Source: Fallopia convolvulus
Lineage: Eukaryota; Streptophyta; Magnoliopsida; Caryophyllales; Polygonaceae
NCBI GenBank assembly: GCA_964016875.1
Contig: OZ024724.1
Location: forward strand, 15,790,501 to 15,854,500
Length of the DNA stretch: 64,000 nucleotides
Direction of reading: 5' to 3'
Shown here in pieces: positions 23,533 through 35,145 of the stretch; the stretch's first letter is position 1; each line of letters begins with the position of its first letter. The translations under genes were made by a program, and so were the position numbers. The notes beneath the pieces were generated by a model. The model made no database searches. It worked only from the letters and a program-made list of their open reading frames with translations, and was not told the origin of the DNA.

Positions 23533-24035
23533 ATATTGAGAAAAGAAGTCACAAAGAAATGTCAATTGAGAAGATTGACAATGTGACTTGACATGATATG
23601 ATGAGAGAGTTGTAAAGTGGTCATAGAAAAGGCAAGAGTCCAAAAGATACACCTACGCCAAGGTGCGGAACCTCGTCTGCCTAGTATGCTACTACTGCAA
23701 CGGCGCATGGCTGGGGCTCACCTATACGTGGTGAGCGCGGTGCTCGGACACGGTATGAGCATGACGCTAAGGTGAGGCACGCTAATGCATGGTGAGAGGT
23801 GCATGTGTGTCAGGAACGTGTGGGACAGCCAGGGCACGCCTACGCCTTGACTGTGGCACGACCGAGTGTGTGTTGTTGGTTAGGAGCAAGGGCATGTGTT
23901 GTGGTGCGCCTAGGGTTTTGGAACAAGCCATTGGGCATTAGCATTTGGCTAGAGTTTTTGTTTTGAGCAAGGAAATATTGTAGGAAGCTCATGTAGCTCA
24001 ATAAGCTTAACTCAAAAAACTAGCTTGGTAGGAGC

Positions 24036-24221
24036 CAATGCTCTAAAAAACGCTAGGCGGATGCTGGGCGGAGAGGGACCGCCTAGCGCCTAGACGGTCT
24101 GAACGGTGGCCTAAGCGGTCTTAGACGGGTGCCTAGGCGGTCTGGACGGCTAGGTGACCTAGAGCCTTCTAGCGCCTAGGCGGGGCCTAGACGGGGCCTA
24201 GAAGGGATTTTTAGAACAGTG
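24036..24221. mobile_element. hAT-like MITE in the 3' LTR of X
   Basis: Ends caatgctctaaaaa and, inverted, cactgttctaaaaa form the terminal inverted repeats. A perfect 8-bp duplication, gtaggagc, flanks the element at 24028-24035 and 24222-24229. The other X LTR shows the uninterrupted site (around 3668). The 186-bp body is GC-rich with repeated cgcctag/ctaggcgg words. Eight-base duplications are the hAT hallmark. Confidence 0.75.
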
Positions 24222-25407
24222 GTAGGAGCTCATGTAGCTAGGGTTTAGCTCAAGGAAGCTCAAACTAACTAAGGTTAGCTCAAATAGCTTGTAAGTCACC
24301 TCAATGAGCTAAGGCTCAGCTCAAGCCAGCTCAACTAGCTGGATGTCAGCTCAACTAGCTGAGGGCCAGCTACACTAGCTAAGTGACCTAGCTTGGTACC
24401 TAACTATGCTAGCTTGCCATGGGCCATGGTGGGCCAGCCCATGGGGCGTGCCATTGGGTTTGGATGGGCCGCACATGTGGGCTGAAATTTGGGCCTAGTG
24501 CCATGCCATCTTGGGCTTGGTTTTGGACTTAACAAATGGGCTTTTCTACATGCATTTTTGGACCAACTCCTTGGGCTCTCTTGGGCTGATTTTGGATGGC
24601 TCTCTAGGGCAAATTTGGGGCTTGGATTGCTGCCCATTTAAGGAGGAAAAGAGGGAGTTTTGGATAAGATCAAAAGGTGGTTATTGGAAGGAATATTCCA
24701 AGTAACTTCCAAACCTCTCCTAACTTCTCTCAACTACCCTAACCGATTGGTAACTGTTTTTTCGATAGCCTTGATGACACCTATTTAAAGGGTGTTGGGC
24801 ATCCATGAAGAGGGGTGGTGCAAAACACAAAGTCGGTAGAAGACACGAAAATTGGTAGCGTCTAGGGTTGTTCTTAGTGAGTGTAATCACAGGAAATCAA
24901 ACACATTTGATTGATACCATGGAGTGTTTCTCTCATGTGAAAATCAGGGAAGAACCTCAAGATGCAAGCATGGATGGTTTCGTACATGTGAATATAGAAG
25001 AGTAATCAATGGGCTCGAACAAGGTACGTTTTGTTCTTAATGGAATCGTCTTGCCAACATTTCCATTGTCGTTGTTGGAACGTTTTATCTCGCAACAATA
25101 TTGCGGAATACCCTTGGCATGGATTAGGGGCAATATTCCTTGAAGGAAAACTCGAATTATTGAGTGACCCGTTGCCATTATCCAAGACACCATTATAATT
25201 GTGTTAACAGTCGGTGGTGATTACCTTTATAGTCTACACCCAAACGAGACTACCCTTTGAGGTCTACTCACGAGATTACCCTTCGGGGTCTACTCACGAG
25301 ATTATCCTTCGGGGTCTACTCAAACCGCCTTGATATACAAGGGCCGACTTTTACTTGAACTTGACTTTGCAAAATGGTATTCTTTATATCCTATAATCAA
25401 CACCAGG

Positions 25408-26710
25408 AGCCAAGCCAAGTGTTAGGTTGGGTCGTATCCCACATAGCCACCTTACTCTATTTTTGGTTATTTTCTCATTTCTTCCTTTTAGGTTAGTATA
25501 TATTTAAACCCTTTTTATGTCTTTTAGGGGACTTTTTTATCTAACCTAAATTAAAAACTATTATAGAAAATGGGAGTGAGGCTAATCTAACAGATATTAA
25601 AATTTTATAATTTGAAGTTGTATCTCCTAGATTTGAATCAAGTTATCCTGCTTGTTATGTCTGGTATGATGTTTCTAGTTATTGAATTGATTTCTCTCTC
25701 GATCATGTATGTTAAGCTAAATTCTTTATTTTGGGATTGGGAAAGCTTGATAATATATAGGTAGACTATTTACTTCTTCGAATGAATGAAAGTTTGTGAC
25801 TTTGTTTGATTTAATCCTAAATGCCTTATGCTATAATAACTTTTATAAATTGAAACTCGTTAGGATTTGAGACCAAGAGGTAAAAGTGCTAATAGGTAGT
25901 CAAATAGAAGTTGAGACCAAGAGTTGATGCTTTCTATTAGAAACCAATGATTTAAACTTGAGTTTTCATTATCATGAAAGTGTTTTGATTTCTCTTGTGG
26001 AATAATAGCTATCATAGAAACCATAAGGTTGAATTGGGTTAGCAAGTCGTGACAACAGATGTTAAGTCATTTTAATATAAAATTATAAGTGCTAAATGGT
26101 TTAGATTTTAGTTGCAAGTCACGAGAGTGGATGTTGGTTGTGTTTAGGCAAGTTGCTATCTTCCAAGAGGACTTAGTAATTACCTTAGATAGCTACCATC
26201 AACAAAGACAAATTGAGTTCATGTATTTATCTTTTCAAGTATATGATGTATTATTGTGGTAATCTGATCCTTGTCCCTAGAAGCTTTTTCCTATTGATTT
26301 TCTACTACATTAACAAGTTTGTTTGATCTTCTTTCTTCACTAACGATCACTTCTCAATTCATTCTTTATTTTTACGACTCAATCTACTGATTAGACAACA
26401 ATTGGTATTGCATAGTCCTTGTTTTCGAAACCTTGATACTACAACCAATCTTGTTCACTTGCAGGGTAGGATTTCGACTTATCAAGTTTGTGGCTTTGTT
26501 GATGAGGACTATTTGATATGTGATGACTCGATCATTGTTCATCAAGTACGAGTTGTCTCCCAATCTTGCACTTGAAGTTCCTTTGAGAATGATTCGGAAT
26601 GTGGAACTCAAAGAATTGAATGCAAAACAATCACACTTCAATTGAATCCAAGAAACTGAACATAATAGTTTTCGAGTTTATATAAAGAGATAACCTAAAG
26701 AAACTAGACT
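25408..26710. other. Unassigned AT-rich sequence right of element X
   Basis: No gene. Phrases such as gagaccaagag and agtcacgagagtggatgttg (26117-26136) are reminiscent of LTR or leader DNA of retrotransposons, but no paired LTR was found. Confidence 0.3.
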
Positions 26711-26935
26711 AAGATTCTAGAATATTTTATTTTCTTATTAGTCAAATAATAAATAAATTATCATTTATTAGTCTAAGATTCTTTTTTATTTGTCAAATAA
26801 TAAATAATTTATCATTATTAGGTTAAGATTCTATAATATTTTATTTTCCTATAAGTCTAAGGACAAATAATTTATCATTTATTAGGTTAAGATTTTTAAA
26901 TTATTTTGTTTTTATAAGTAAGATAATATTTAATT
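26711..26935. repeat. Degenerate AT-rich tandem repeat
   Basis: Units each start with aagatt and contain aataatttatcattta-like words. They begin at 26711, 26775, 26825 and 26889, giving unit lengths of about 50-64 bases and about three and a half copies. Confidence 0.55.
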
Positions 26936-27347
26936 AATTATTAATAATGTAATGTAGAATAATTTATATGATAAAAGATAAAAATATTAAATACAATGTT
27001 CTTTAAAATAGGGAATGTCATAGTTGGGCTAGTTTTATTTAGAGAATATAATAATTAGTTTTTCATTTTGAAGAAATTGATAGAGAATTTGTTGAGTTGT
27101 TCTTAATATCGAATTTAAATAGATGTATAAAAAAAAGAGTTAAGTAGATTAAGTAACGGCTAAAAAACTGAGTTAAGTAAATCAAGTAATGGCTAAAGGA
27201 AAATTTTAAGACAAATATGGGACTTTTTTTTTGTTAAATGAAAGATCGGCTATTTCACCTAACTTCAAAACCTAACTAATGTAAGATGGGAGATTTCTCG
27301 AAGACTTTAGTGAAATTATTATTTAAGTTTAAACCATAATTAAAAAA

Positions 27348-27925
27348 GAAAAAATTACTTGAAATAATCCCAACTTTTACTCATTTATTCAAAATAATAC
27401 CAACTTTCACTTTTACTAGTTTTTTACCAACTCTTATTATATTTATCGATATTGGTACGAGATTGTTTCCGGCCAAAAAATCCCATAAAATTGTGGATGT
27501 GGTAATCGGATAAGGTGACATTACAGGGATATCATGATAGCACTAGTAGAGGACGATTTAGATATCCCCTTCTCCATGAATTGGAAGAGCAGAATGACGT
27601 TTCCGAAAGCCTCCCTTTCATCTATGTCGGCTCTTGATGCCCCTCCTCAGAAGTCCCCCTCGTTATCGTTCTTCATGTTCACCGATGTCGGCTCAACAAC
27701 AAATTTAGAGTCTAGGGTTTGGAATTTATTCACAATGGAACTGGAATTTATTTTTTTAATTTAAATCCTAGTCAACAATAACTTTATCGAAGTTTTCCAC
27801 CAGAAACAATCTCGTATCAATATTGATGAATATAGTAAAATGTGGTACTAAAACTAGTAAGAGTGAAAGTTGTTATTATTTTGAATAAATGAGTAAAAAT
27901 TAGGATTATTTTAATTAATTTTTCC
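27348..27925. mobile_element. MITE with long inverted repeats (Mutator-like) upstream of HMGS
   Basis: About 120 bases at each end are inverted copies of each other; both contain ttttactcatttattcaaa and ttactagttt. The putative 8-base duplication ttaaaaaa is at 27340-27347 and 27926-27933, though its A-rich nature weakens it. Long inverted repeats without coding capacity suggest a non-autonomous Mutator-like element. It lies about 400 bp upstream of the HMGS start codon. Confidence 0.55.
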
Positions 27926-28147
27926 TTAAAAAAATATGACCCATATATCTGTTTGACAAAATACTTGCACAAAATATTGTAGAAAATATTTCTTTCATCC
28001 ATATATTTGCTTACGAAAAACAGTATGATTTTTAAAATCTTTTGGTGAGATTGAAAAAAAGGGAAAATCATGAAAGACGCACTTGACACTTGAGACCCAG
28101 ACACAGATGACAGAGAAAAGAGGGAGAACTTCGCACCAACTTCCGCT

Positions 28148-28159
28148 CTATATATATAG
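28148..28159 (+). promoter_or_regulatory. TATA box of the HMGS copy
   Basis: The sequence ctatatatatag lies about 180 bases before the HMGS start codon and is followed by a CT-rich leader. This is the expected spacing for a plant core promoter. Confidence 0.5.
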
Positions 28160-28331
28160 CAGCTCCAACGGTTACTCTCAGACGGAAAAAATCACACAAC
28201 TCTCTTTCTCCCCCAGAATTTCCACCATTTGATCCTCTTCTTCTGAAATCACCTAATTCGCCATTCGCACGCTATATCTGTGTCCATCGATTTGATCTCC
28301 GAGATTCTGCTTTGGAAGAAGCTTTACGAAA

Positions 28332-31300
28332 ATGGCTGCCGAGGCGAAGAATGTTGGAATCCTCGCTGTGGATATCTACTTCCCTCCTACTTGTGTTCAG
28401 CAGGTAAAACGTCTTTCGAGTTTTATACTGTTGTGAATTTCTCTCTAGGTTTCGGCTTTGGTTTTGACCTCCAAAAAATAGGGGGAAATCGTAATTCTGT
28501 TCATGTAATTGGACAAAATTTTGAATTCTCGTGACGAGTTCTTGTTCAAGATATATAGTTGAACTCTTTTTGTTTTAAAAATGCGGTTTCTGTTGTCCAG
28601 ATTTCTAGGAAAATGTGGTTTCTGTGTGCCGATTTATGAAGTATACTTTAGGTGTTTGAACTTTGGTACTTCACCACACTGCCAATGAATGTGAAATGTG
28701 AAGCTCCATTACAACTGTTTTGTAGATTGTAACTACCTAGGGCCATGATTCGTTTTAGATTAATATCCTGATTCATTATTGACGTTTGATTGGGACCCTT
28801 ATATGTGTATCCACGTTCCCTGGTCCTCAACTTTCCAGTTAAGATATTCTGTATTTTGTCCTTTTGATTCTATCTTTATTGATAAATTGATGAAATTCAA
28901 ATAAAGGGTTTGCCATCCTGTATATTTTAATTTCGATCAAGGTGAATTTAGTACGATTGAAAAGCACTTTCTTGAAGGCTTCTTTTCTGTTCTGTAGAAT
29001 GACGCAGTGCAATTTTTTTTTATTAGTTTCTTTGGTTTGATTAATATCCAAGCTGGGAAGACTATGAATGGTATTTGCCTTTCAGTAAATGGATTATAGG
29101 TTGGTCTTACTGACAGTTCATGAAGAATTAACCAGAAAAAACATATGATGATTCAAATATTTTCAAACTGGTTACCCGTTAATGTTTATGCATGCAAACT
29201 TAAACTTTATTCTACATATGCGAAACAGGATGCTTTAGAGGCTTATGATGGTGCAAGCAAGGGGAAATACACAATCGGACTTGGACAAGACTGCATGGCA
29301 TTTTGCACAGATGTGGAAGACATCATCTCCATGAGGTTTAATAAGATAATCTTACCAGTTTAACATTCAGCACGGATATTTGTCTGTGATTGTAATAAAA
29401 GATGCGGAAATTCGTGTCAGTTGGTTTTTGTTCTTCTAGGTTGACAGTGGTTAGGATACTCTTAACAACATTTATTATATGGATCCTTTATATTGAAACT
29501 ACTCTTGTTAAATATTTTCATCGGTATCTTCTTGTCGACTTTAGAGAAACTATTCAAATTCCAATCAGATTAACAGGGTATGCCTCTAACTGAATTTATG
29601 CTTTTAGCCTGACAGCTGTTACTTCTCTTCTGGAGAAATATGGAGTTGATTCAAAACAGATAGGGCGTCTGGAAGTTGGTAGTGAAACTGTGTTGGACAA
29701 GAGCAAATCTATTAAGACATTCTTGATGCAAATTTTTGAGGTATTTTCTCGAAATATTAAGCTTATTCCTCTTATTGCTGCTCTTTTCTCATAATGTTGC
29801 TGTTTTCTCATGTTCCCAAGCAGGAATATGGAAACACAGACATTGAAGGTGTTGATTCAACCAATGCATGCTATGGAGGCACAGCTGCCTTGTTCAATTG
29901 TGTTAATTGGATTGAGAGCAACTCATGGGATGGACGCTATGGTCTTGTCGTATGCACCGACAGTGCAGTATGATTCCTTGCTCAAAGATATATCTTCTTG
30001 TCATTGTACAAGTCATTTTTTCTTTCCCGCTAGGAAAGAATTTTGTTTTAGAATCTTCACCTGAAAGAATTTATCTTCTCTTCATGCATTATACTATTCA
30101 ATCTGATTTACTACATATTAACCTTGTATATGGTACTTCTAAATATACTTATCTATTTTAAGCCGGCATATGCATTGCAATAATTTAGAGAATATAGCTC
30201 GAGGATATTAGGTTTTATGTATAAGGTTAAAATAGCATCTTGATATTTAGGTGGTGCTACTAAGTTTCTTTTGTTCAAACTAGAATAACATGGGTGATAT
30301 TGTCTAGACAAGATAATACAATAGAATTGTAGAACAAAGGCCACGATATATAAAACTAATTGTTATACGGGGTAGCCGTTTTTAAATATGCTTATATCTG
30401 AATTTTCTCTACTAGGTCTATGCAGAGGGACCAGCTAGGCCTACAGGTGGAGCAGCTGCAGTTGCCATCCTTGTAGGGCCTGATGCCCCCATTGTTTTTG
30501 AAAGCAAATTGAGGGGTAGCCATATGGCGCATGCTTATGATTTTTATAAACCAAACCTTGCAAGTGAATATCCGGTAACTCTCTTCTTATGATTTTCTTA
30601 ACTTTTAACTGTTTCTGTATTCATTAACCATGTTTTCCTGTATGCATATCTTTTGTTTTGGGAAGAAAATTATGACTTGTTCTTCTGGATGCATAATCCA
30701 TTGAAACAAAAGGGTAATTATCTTCTTCTGTAAGTTGTCTTTAAGGGCATGAATAACAACAGAATGTAAATCCTTTCAGCACTCATTTTGTATTTTTGTG
30801 TACAAATAAATGGATAATAGCATTGAAATAGGTGGACAAGTATGTAGTATATAGCACCATTCTTGTAGCTAATCATAAACTCCCGAATTATGCATGTCAT
30901 ATATAACTCCCGACTTTCCAGCTTAAATTAAAACCATTCATTTGCAAAAGTTAAAATGATCATTAAAAATTTCCTCTATCAGAAGCCCAGAATGAATACT
31001 CTTTGACAAACGAGCTTGAGTAAGTGACAACACATGTATTGGTTTATTGTTTGAGACTATCGTGCTTGGAAATTTTTTGTAAATGGTAACGGGTTTTGGT
31101 TGCTAAAGTTCTATGTAAATTACCAGCTGCTGGTCAGTTGGGCTAACTTGAGTATATTATCTTAATTTGCAGGTTGTTGATGGGAAGCTCTCACAAACAT
31201 GTTATCTAACGGCCGTTGATACCTGCTCTCACAACTTGAGTATATTATCTTAATTTCTGTAGCAAGTAATCTCCTAAACGAAACTACATTATGTCATTCT

Positions 31301-32619
31301 GTTATCAAGATTGGTCTTTATATTATGATAAATTCTCTTATTTCTGCAGGTATGAGAAATTTGAGGGCAAACAGTTTTCACTGAATGACGCTGACTATTT
31401 TGTCTTTCATTCTCCCTACAACAAGGTATATATGTGTGTGCATGATATTAAAAAATGGCTGTAGCAAATAGCTTCTCTACTATATATACAACATTGTGTT
31501 TCTAACATTGGGCTTTTATGAATGTTGCTATGTACAGCTTGTACAGAAAAGCTTCGCCCGATTATTGTTCAATGATTTCTTAAGGAATGCCAGGTTCTTC
31601 CTTGTTCCTTATTTCTTGATTTTTCATTACAGTGTATCTCTCCACTTCCATTTTGTTACTGATTTTAGTTTTAATGATAGCAGCTCAATTAATGTGGAAG
31701 CTAAGGAGAAGCTGGCTCCGTTTGCCGCTCTTTCCAGTGATGAAAGCTACCAAAGCAGGGATCTAGAAAAGGTGAGTTCTCTTAAGAGCTCTAATCTAAT
31801 TTTCTAATCAGTCTGATTTCACCTGTCCCTTCTTCAATTTAGCTTTTTATTCTGCAAATTGTTGGGAAAAGCATTCTGATTCTGTGATTTTTATGACAAT
31901 TATATTAGGGATTAAACAACTACTAACTTCCCTGCAGGCTTCCCAACAAGTGGTCAAATCCTTGTATGATACAAAGGTGCAACCAACAACCTTGGTACCA
32001 TAGCAAATTGGTAACACATACACTGCATCTCTCTACACAGCTTTGGCATCACTAATTCACAAAAAACATACAACTTTGGTAATTAATGACTTCTGCCATT
32101 GGACTTGAATTCCTCCTTTTTTGCTGATATTGTTTGAATTTATTCATCAACTACTTATTTCTATAATCAAATATCCAGGCTGGCAACCAGGTAATTATGT
32201 TCTCTTATGGTAGCGGTTTGTCAGCTACAATGTTCTCCCTTCGATTAAATCCCGGAACACATCCATTCACCTTGTCAAACATTGTTGATGTTATGAATAT
32301 TGAAGAGAAGTTGAAGTCAAGGCATGAGGTAATTTATTTCATTTTTTCTCATTTTTGCACTCAAATACAAACAAATGTCATGTTATTAAAAACCCAATAA
32401 GACAATATTAACGTGCAATTTGCTTTGCAGTTCCCACCTGAAAAGTTTGTGGAAACCTTAAAGGTGATGGAACACAGGTATGGATCTAAGGACTTTGTGA
32501 CGAGCAAGGACACAAGACTTGTAGCCCCCGGAACTTACTACCTGACCGAGGTGGACTCCATGTACCGAAGATTCTATTCCAAGAAGCCCAAAGACAGCGC
32601 CTGCCAGAACGGCCATTGA
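28332..32619 (+). pseudogene. HMGS: Hydroxymethylglutaryl-CoA synthase, 12 exons, broken copy
   Basis: HMGS condenses acetyl-CoA with acetoacetyl-CoA to HMG-CoA in the cytosolic mevalonate pathway. Exons: 28332-28403, 29229-29335, 29608-29740, 29824-29967, 30416-30574, 31173-~31230, 31350-31425, 31538-31593, 31684-31771, 31938-32078, 32179-32328, 32431-32619. All clear junctions are GT-AG. The start gives [19 protein letters not shown] and the end CQNGH. The active-site Cys is in [11 protein letters not shown] (exon 4), the catalytic His in FHSPYNK (exon 7), and later motifs are GNTYTASLY and FSYGSG. Two lesions break it. The end of exon 6, where the family has DSCYKHLC, becomes DTCSHNL and runs into a stop at 31251-31253 with no usable donor in the right phase. 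Exon 10 has an in-frame TAG at 32001-32003, where the family has Lys. Introns are kept, so this is a duplicated gene, not a processed copy. Assembly error is the main alternative. Confidence 0.85.
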
Positions 32620-34265
32620 TGAACTGAAGAAAGAAAAAAGGCCAAGCTTGAAGAAGGATATGTTTTCTTGATATTGTTAGCTATATAGATTATCGAAATT
32701 AATGTGGGGTTTATATAGGCGTGTATGACTTTCTCAAGATTTTAACCTAGATTTTGTTATTGGCGCCATTTTCGTAAATCTGTATCATCAGATTGTATGT
32801 GTGTAGGTGTAGCAAGCATGATCAATTGTTTTAGATTGAACTGTGTGTGGTAAATGGATGTCACTTGTATATCAGAAGAAGCTGTTAAATATCAATATGA
32901 TTTTTATTTTTTTTTGGGTTCCTTTGATGAAATTTGGGCTTGGCGTGGCCAAATGGATCGGAGTTTGCTTTCTTTAAGCGTAAGTAGAGGTTTAATTGAT
33001 GCAGTGCAGATCTGATGACAGCACATTCTAGAAGGGCACAATGAGACAATCGTTGAATTTAGGGAGTGGACCCCCATCCTGCCTCCAAAGTCCGTAAAAA
33101 GCAACGACAGCCAAATTGGACCCGGAAGAAATGGTAAATGATACACACACCAAATTCTGCCTGAGATTACGTACGAGTGTAATCGTAGGTTTTGTAATAA
33201 TAGGGGTGGAAATTGAACTCGTGCTGTACCAATCACAATAATATTTACTCATGAAAAACTTGGTGATGACATATTTTCACTCATGCTAGAGATTGACTTG
33301 CGTAGCTATTAACTAATGACAAGCTTTCTTGTGCGGGTGTGATAGACATTTTTTTGCAAGTATCCTCCATATATAAATGTATGTTATCACCTTTTTTTTT
33401 TAATAAGTGTGTTATGACATTTAATCAAGCGTTTTTTTCTTTTGAACTCTCGAACAACCTTTTTTTTTTTTATATATATTTCACACGTAGAGTATGAGTT
33501 AGTGTTTGTTCTAACCTAATACCTAGGTTTAAATACACGAAAACTAGATCAAAATAGAAATAATATTATCTTTCAATTCGATTATGGAAAGATAATATTT
33601 TTCTATCTTTACAAGTATCATCCTAAGCATTAAATAAGATACAATAAGATATGGCTTAGGGCAAAGGCAATCGGTGGCTTGCTATCCATATATAAAAAGA
33701 TCAAATATGACAAGATATGAAATAAACTCAAAATTTCCAAAAGTTCCCCCAAAATTGGATAACTCACATGTCATTCAGTATTAAATTTTCCTTTTTGTCT
33801 ACCCCTAGCCTTTCCCCCTTTTGACATCATCAAAAAGATACCCAAATAATCAAACAAATAGTGATATTCAAATAAGGGAAAACCATAGAAATTATCTGAA
33901 GTACATAAAGTAACCACAACAAAAAGAGCATAGATGTCTTAAGCATGGAACAAAGAGAATGAAAAAACACATAACATGAAACCAAAGAGAAATTTTTGTG
34001 AAAGTAGATGTGCTAGGATAATAAAGGGAAAATGGATGTCGACCACTCGAGCTAAGTCAGGGACTTAGAGAGGTCATCAAGTGCATCAGTTAATGCACGA
34101 ACATCATCTTTGAGTGTGATGTGACCTTGCACGAGTTGCTCAACCTTCTCTAGCAAATCCTTGTTCTAGCGTTGGAGAACAATCAATGTTTTCATAACTA
34201 AACCAGGTTGCGAACCTTTCTCTACTTCAGAAGTGTTGCCCAACTCAGCATCTACCATTTCATCA
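32620..34265. other. HMGS 3' flank and unassigned AT-rich DNA
   Basis: The putative 3' UTR extends to about 32900. After that no gene, RNA or clear repeat unit was recognised. Confidence 0.3.
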
Positions 34266-35145
34266 TCAAATACAACATCGATCCTTACCAACATCCCTTG
34301 ACACCCATTTATCATTCATCAACTTAAAGCCCATCTTGTGAACAATGTCATGGTTGAGGTTGCGAATGTGCTCAACTTCTTCATCAACTTCATATACCTC
34401 ATGGTATTCTAGAATCTTCTTAACAATGGAGCAGAACGGCAGAGCATGTCGTGTATTTTCCCTTACAAACTGCAAGTGGAGAAGCAATAAGCAAGCATAG
34501 TTTACCTGTTCTTTCTTGAGAATTTTATCCAAGGCCAAAATGTCCTGGATAATGGCAATGCTTCACTTTTTTATCCCTTGGGATGAGGTTACTTATCACT
34601 AAGGTAAAGAGGACCTTGCGTTCAACACTCATCGAGTTGATGACAAAGGAGTCACTCTCGACTTCCTACACCTTAGTTACCACCTTTAGCAACTCATCAT
34701 AATCTACATCTTCAAGCTATGCACCTTTGTTATAATCAGTATATCCCTTGTGAGGAACTTTCAACAAGGTAGCTAACTCCATGCTTGACACAATGAACTT
34801 TTCTCCATTGATCTCATAAGTACCCATAGTCGTTTTCTCTCTATCCTCCAAAGACACCAAATTATAGAACTCTCTGACTAACCTCGTATTGAAACTTTCT
34901 TCTTATTTGAGGAGATGTTCCCAAACTTGGAACGATAACAACTCAGAAACTATCTTTAACCCAGTAGTCTCGATGAATTCATCATCCATGATGAGTTCCT
35001 TCACAAACTCTCGCTCAACAACATTGATTCCCCCTTCAATCTTGTTGTCAACACTAGACTTTCTAGGTTTCCCACTCGCAGCGAGTCGCCCACTCGCTCT
35101 AATAGGAGCCTTTTTGCTTTGTTTCCCCTCACAATTTTTCTAGAC
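34266..35145 (-). pseudogene. Putative plant transposon protein domain, pseudogene
   Basis: Reading leftward from 35145: a Lys/Arg-rich stretch, then EFVKELIMDDEFIETTGLK, LVREFYNLVSLEDRE, TMGTYEINGEKFIVSSMELA and KVPHKGYTDYN. This order (EFY motif, then a 'strand-loop-LP' segment) is what I expect of the putative plant transposon protein family found downstream of pol in Athila/Tat-type elements. A later frame continues ALDKILKKEQVNYACLLLL to 34266. There are at least two stops (after NKGA and TKV) and one frameshift near 34535. No flanking LTRs were found, so it is an orphan remnant. Confidence 0.5.

Larger units (their letters stand above)
10912..25402 (+). repeat. 3' LTR of element X, split by element A
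   Basis: The LTR begins TGTTGG at 10912, is interrupted after 10955, resumes at 23533 and ends atcaaca at 25402. The junction bases atact (10951-10955) and atatt (23533-23537) are the target duplication of element A. The matching uninterrupted sequence is in the left LTR near 3021-3031. A 186-bp hAT-like element is inserted at 24036-24221. Confidence 0.75.
2979..25407 (+). mobile_element. Element X: non-autonomous LTR retrotransposon with nested insertions
   Basis: Two long direct repeats (2984-4156 and 10912-25402) both begin TGTTGG. They are flanked by the five-base duplication ccggg (2979-2983) / ccagg (25403-25407), which differs at one base. A polypurine tract (10898-10911) sits directly before the right repeat, so the element runs on the + strand. 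The right repeat is split by element A; the left repeat keeps the empty site (around 3021-3031). The internal 6.7 kb has no gag, protease, reverse transcriptase or integrase, which fits a large retrotransposon derivative mobilised by another element. No convincing primer binding site was found after the left LTR. Removing A and the solo LTR leaves roughly 7 kb of its own sequence. Confidence 0.75.
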
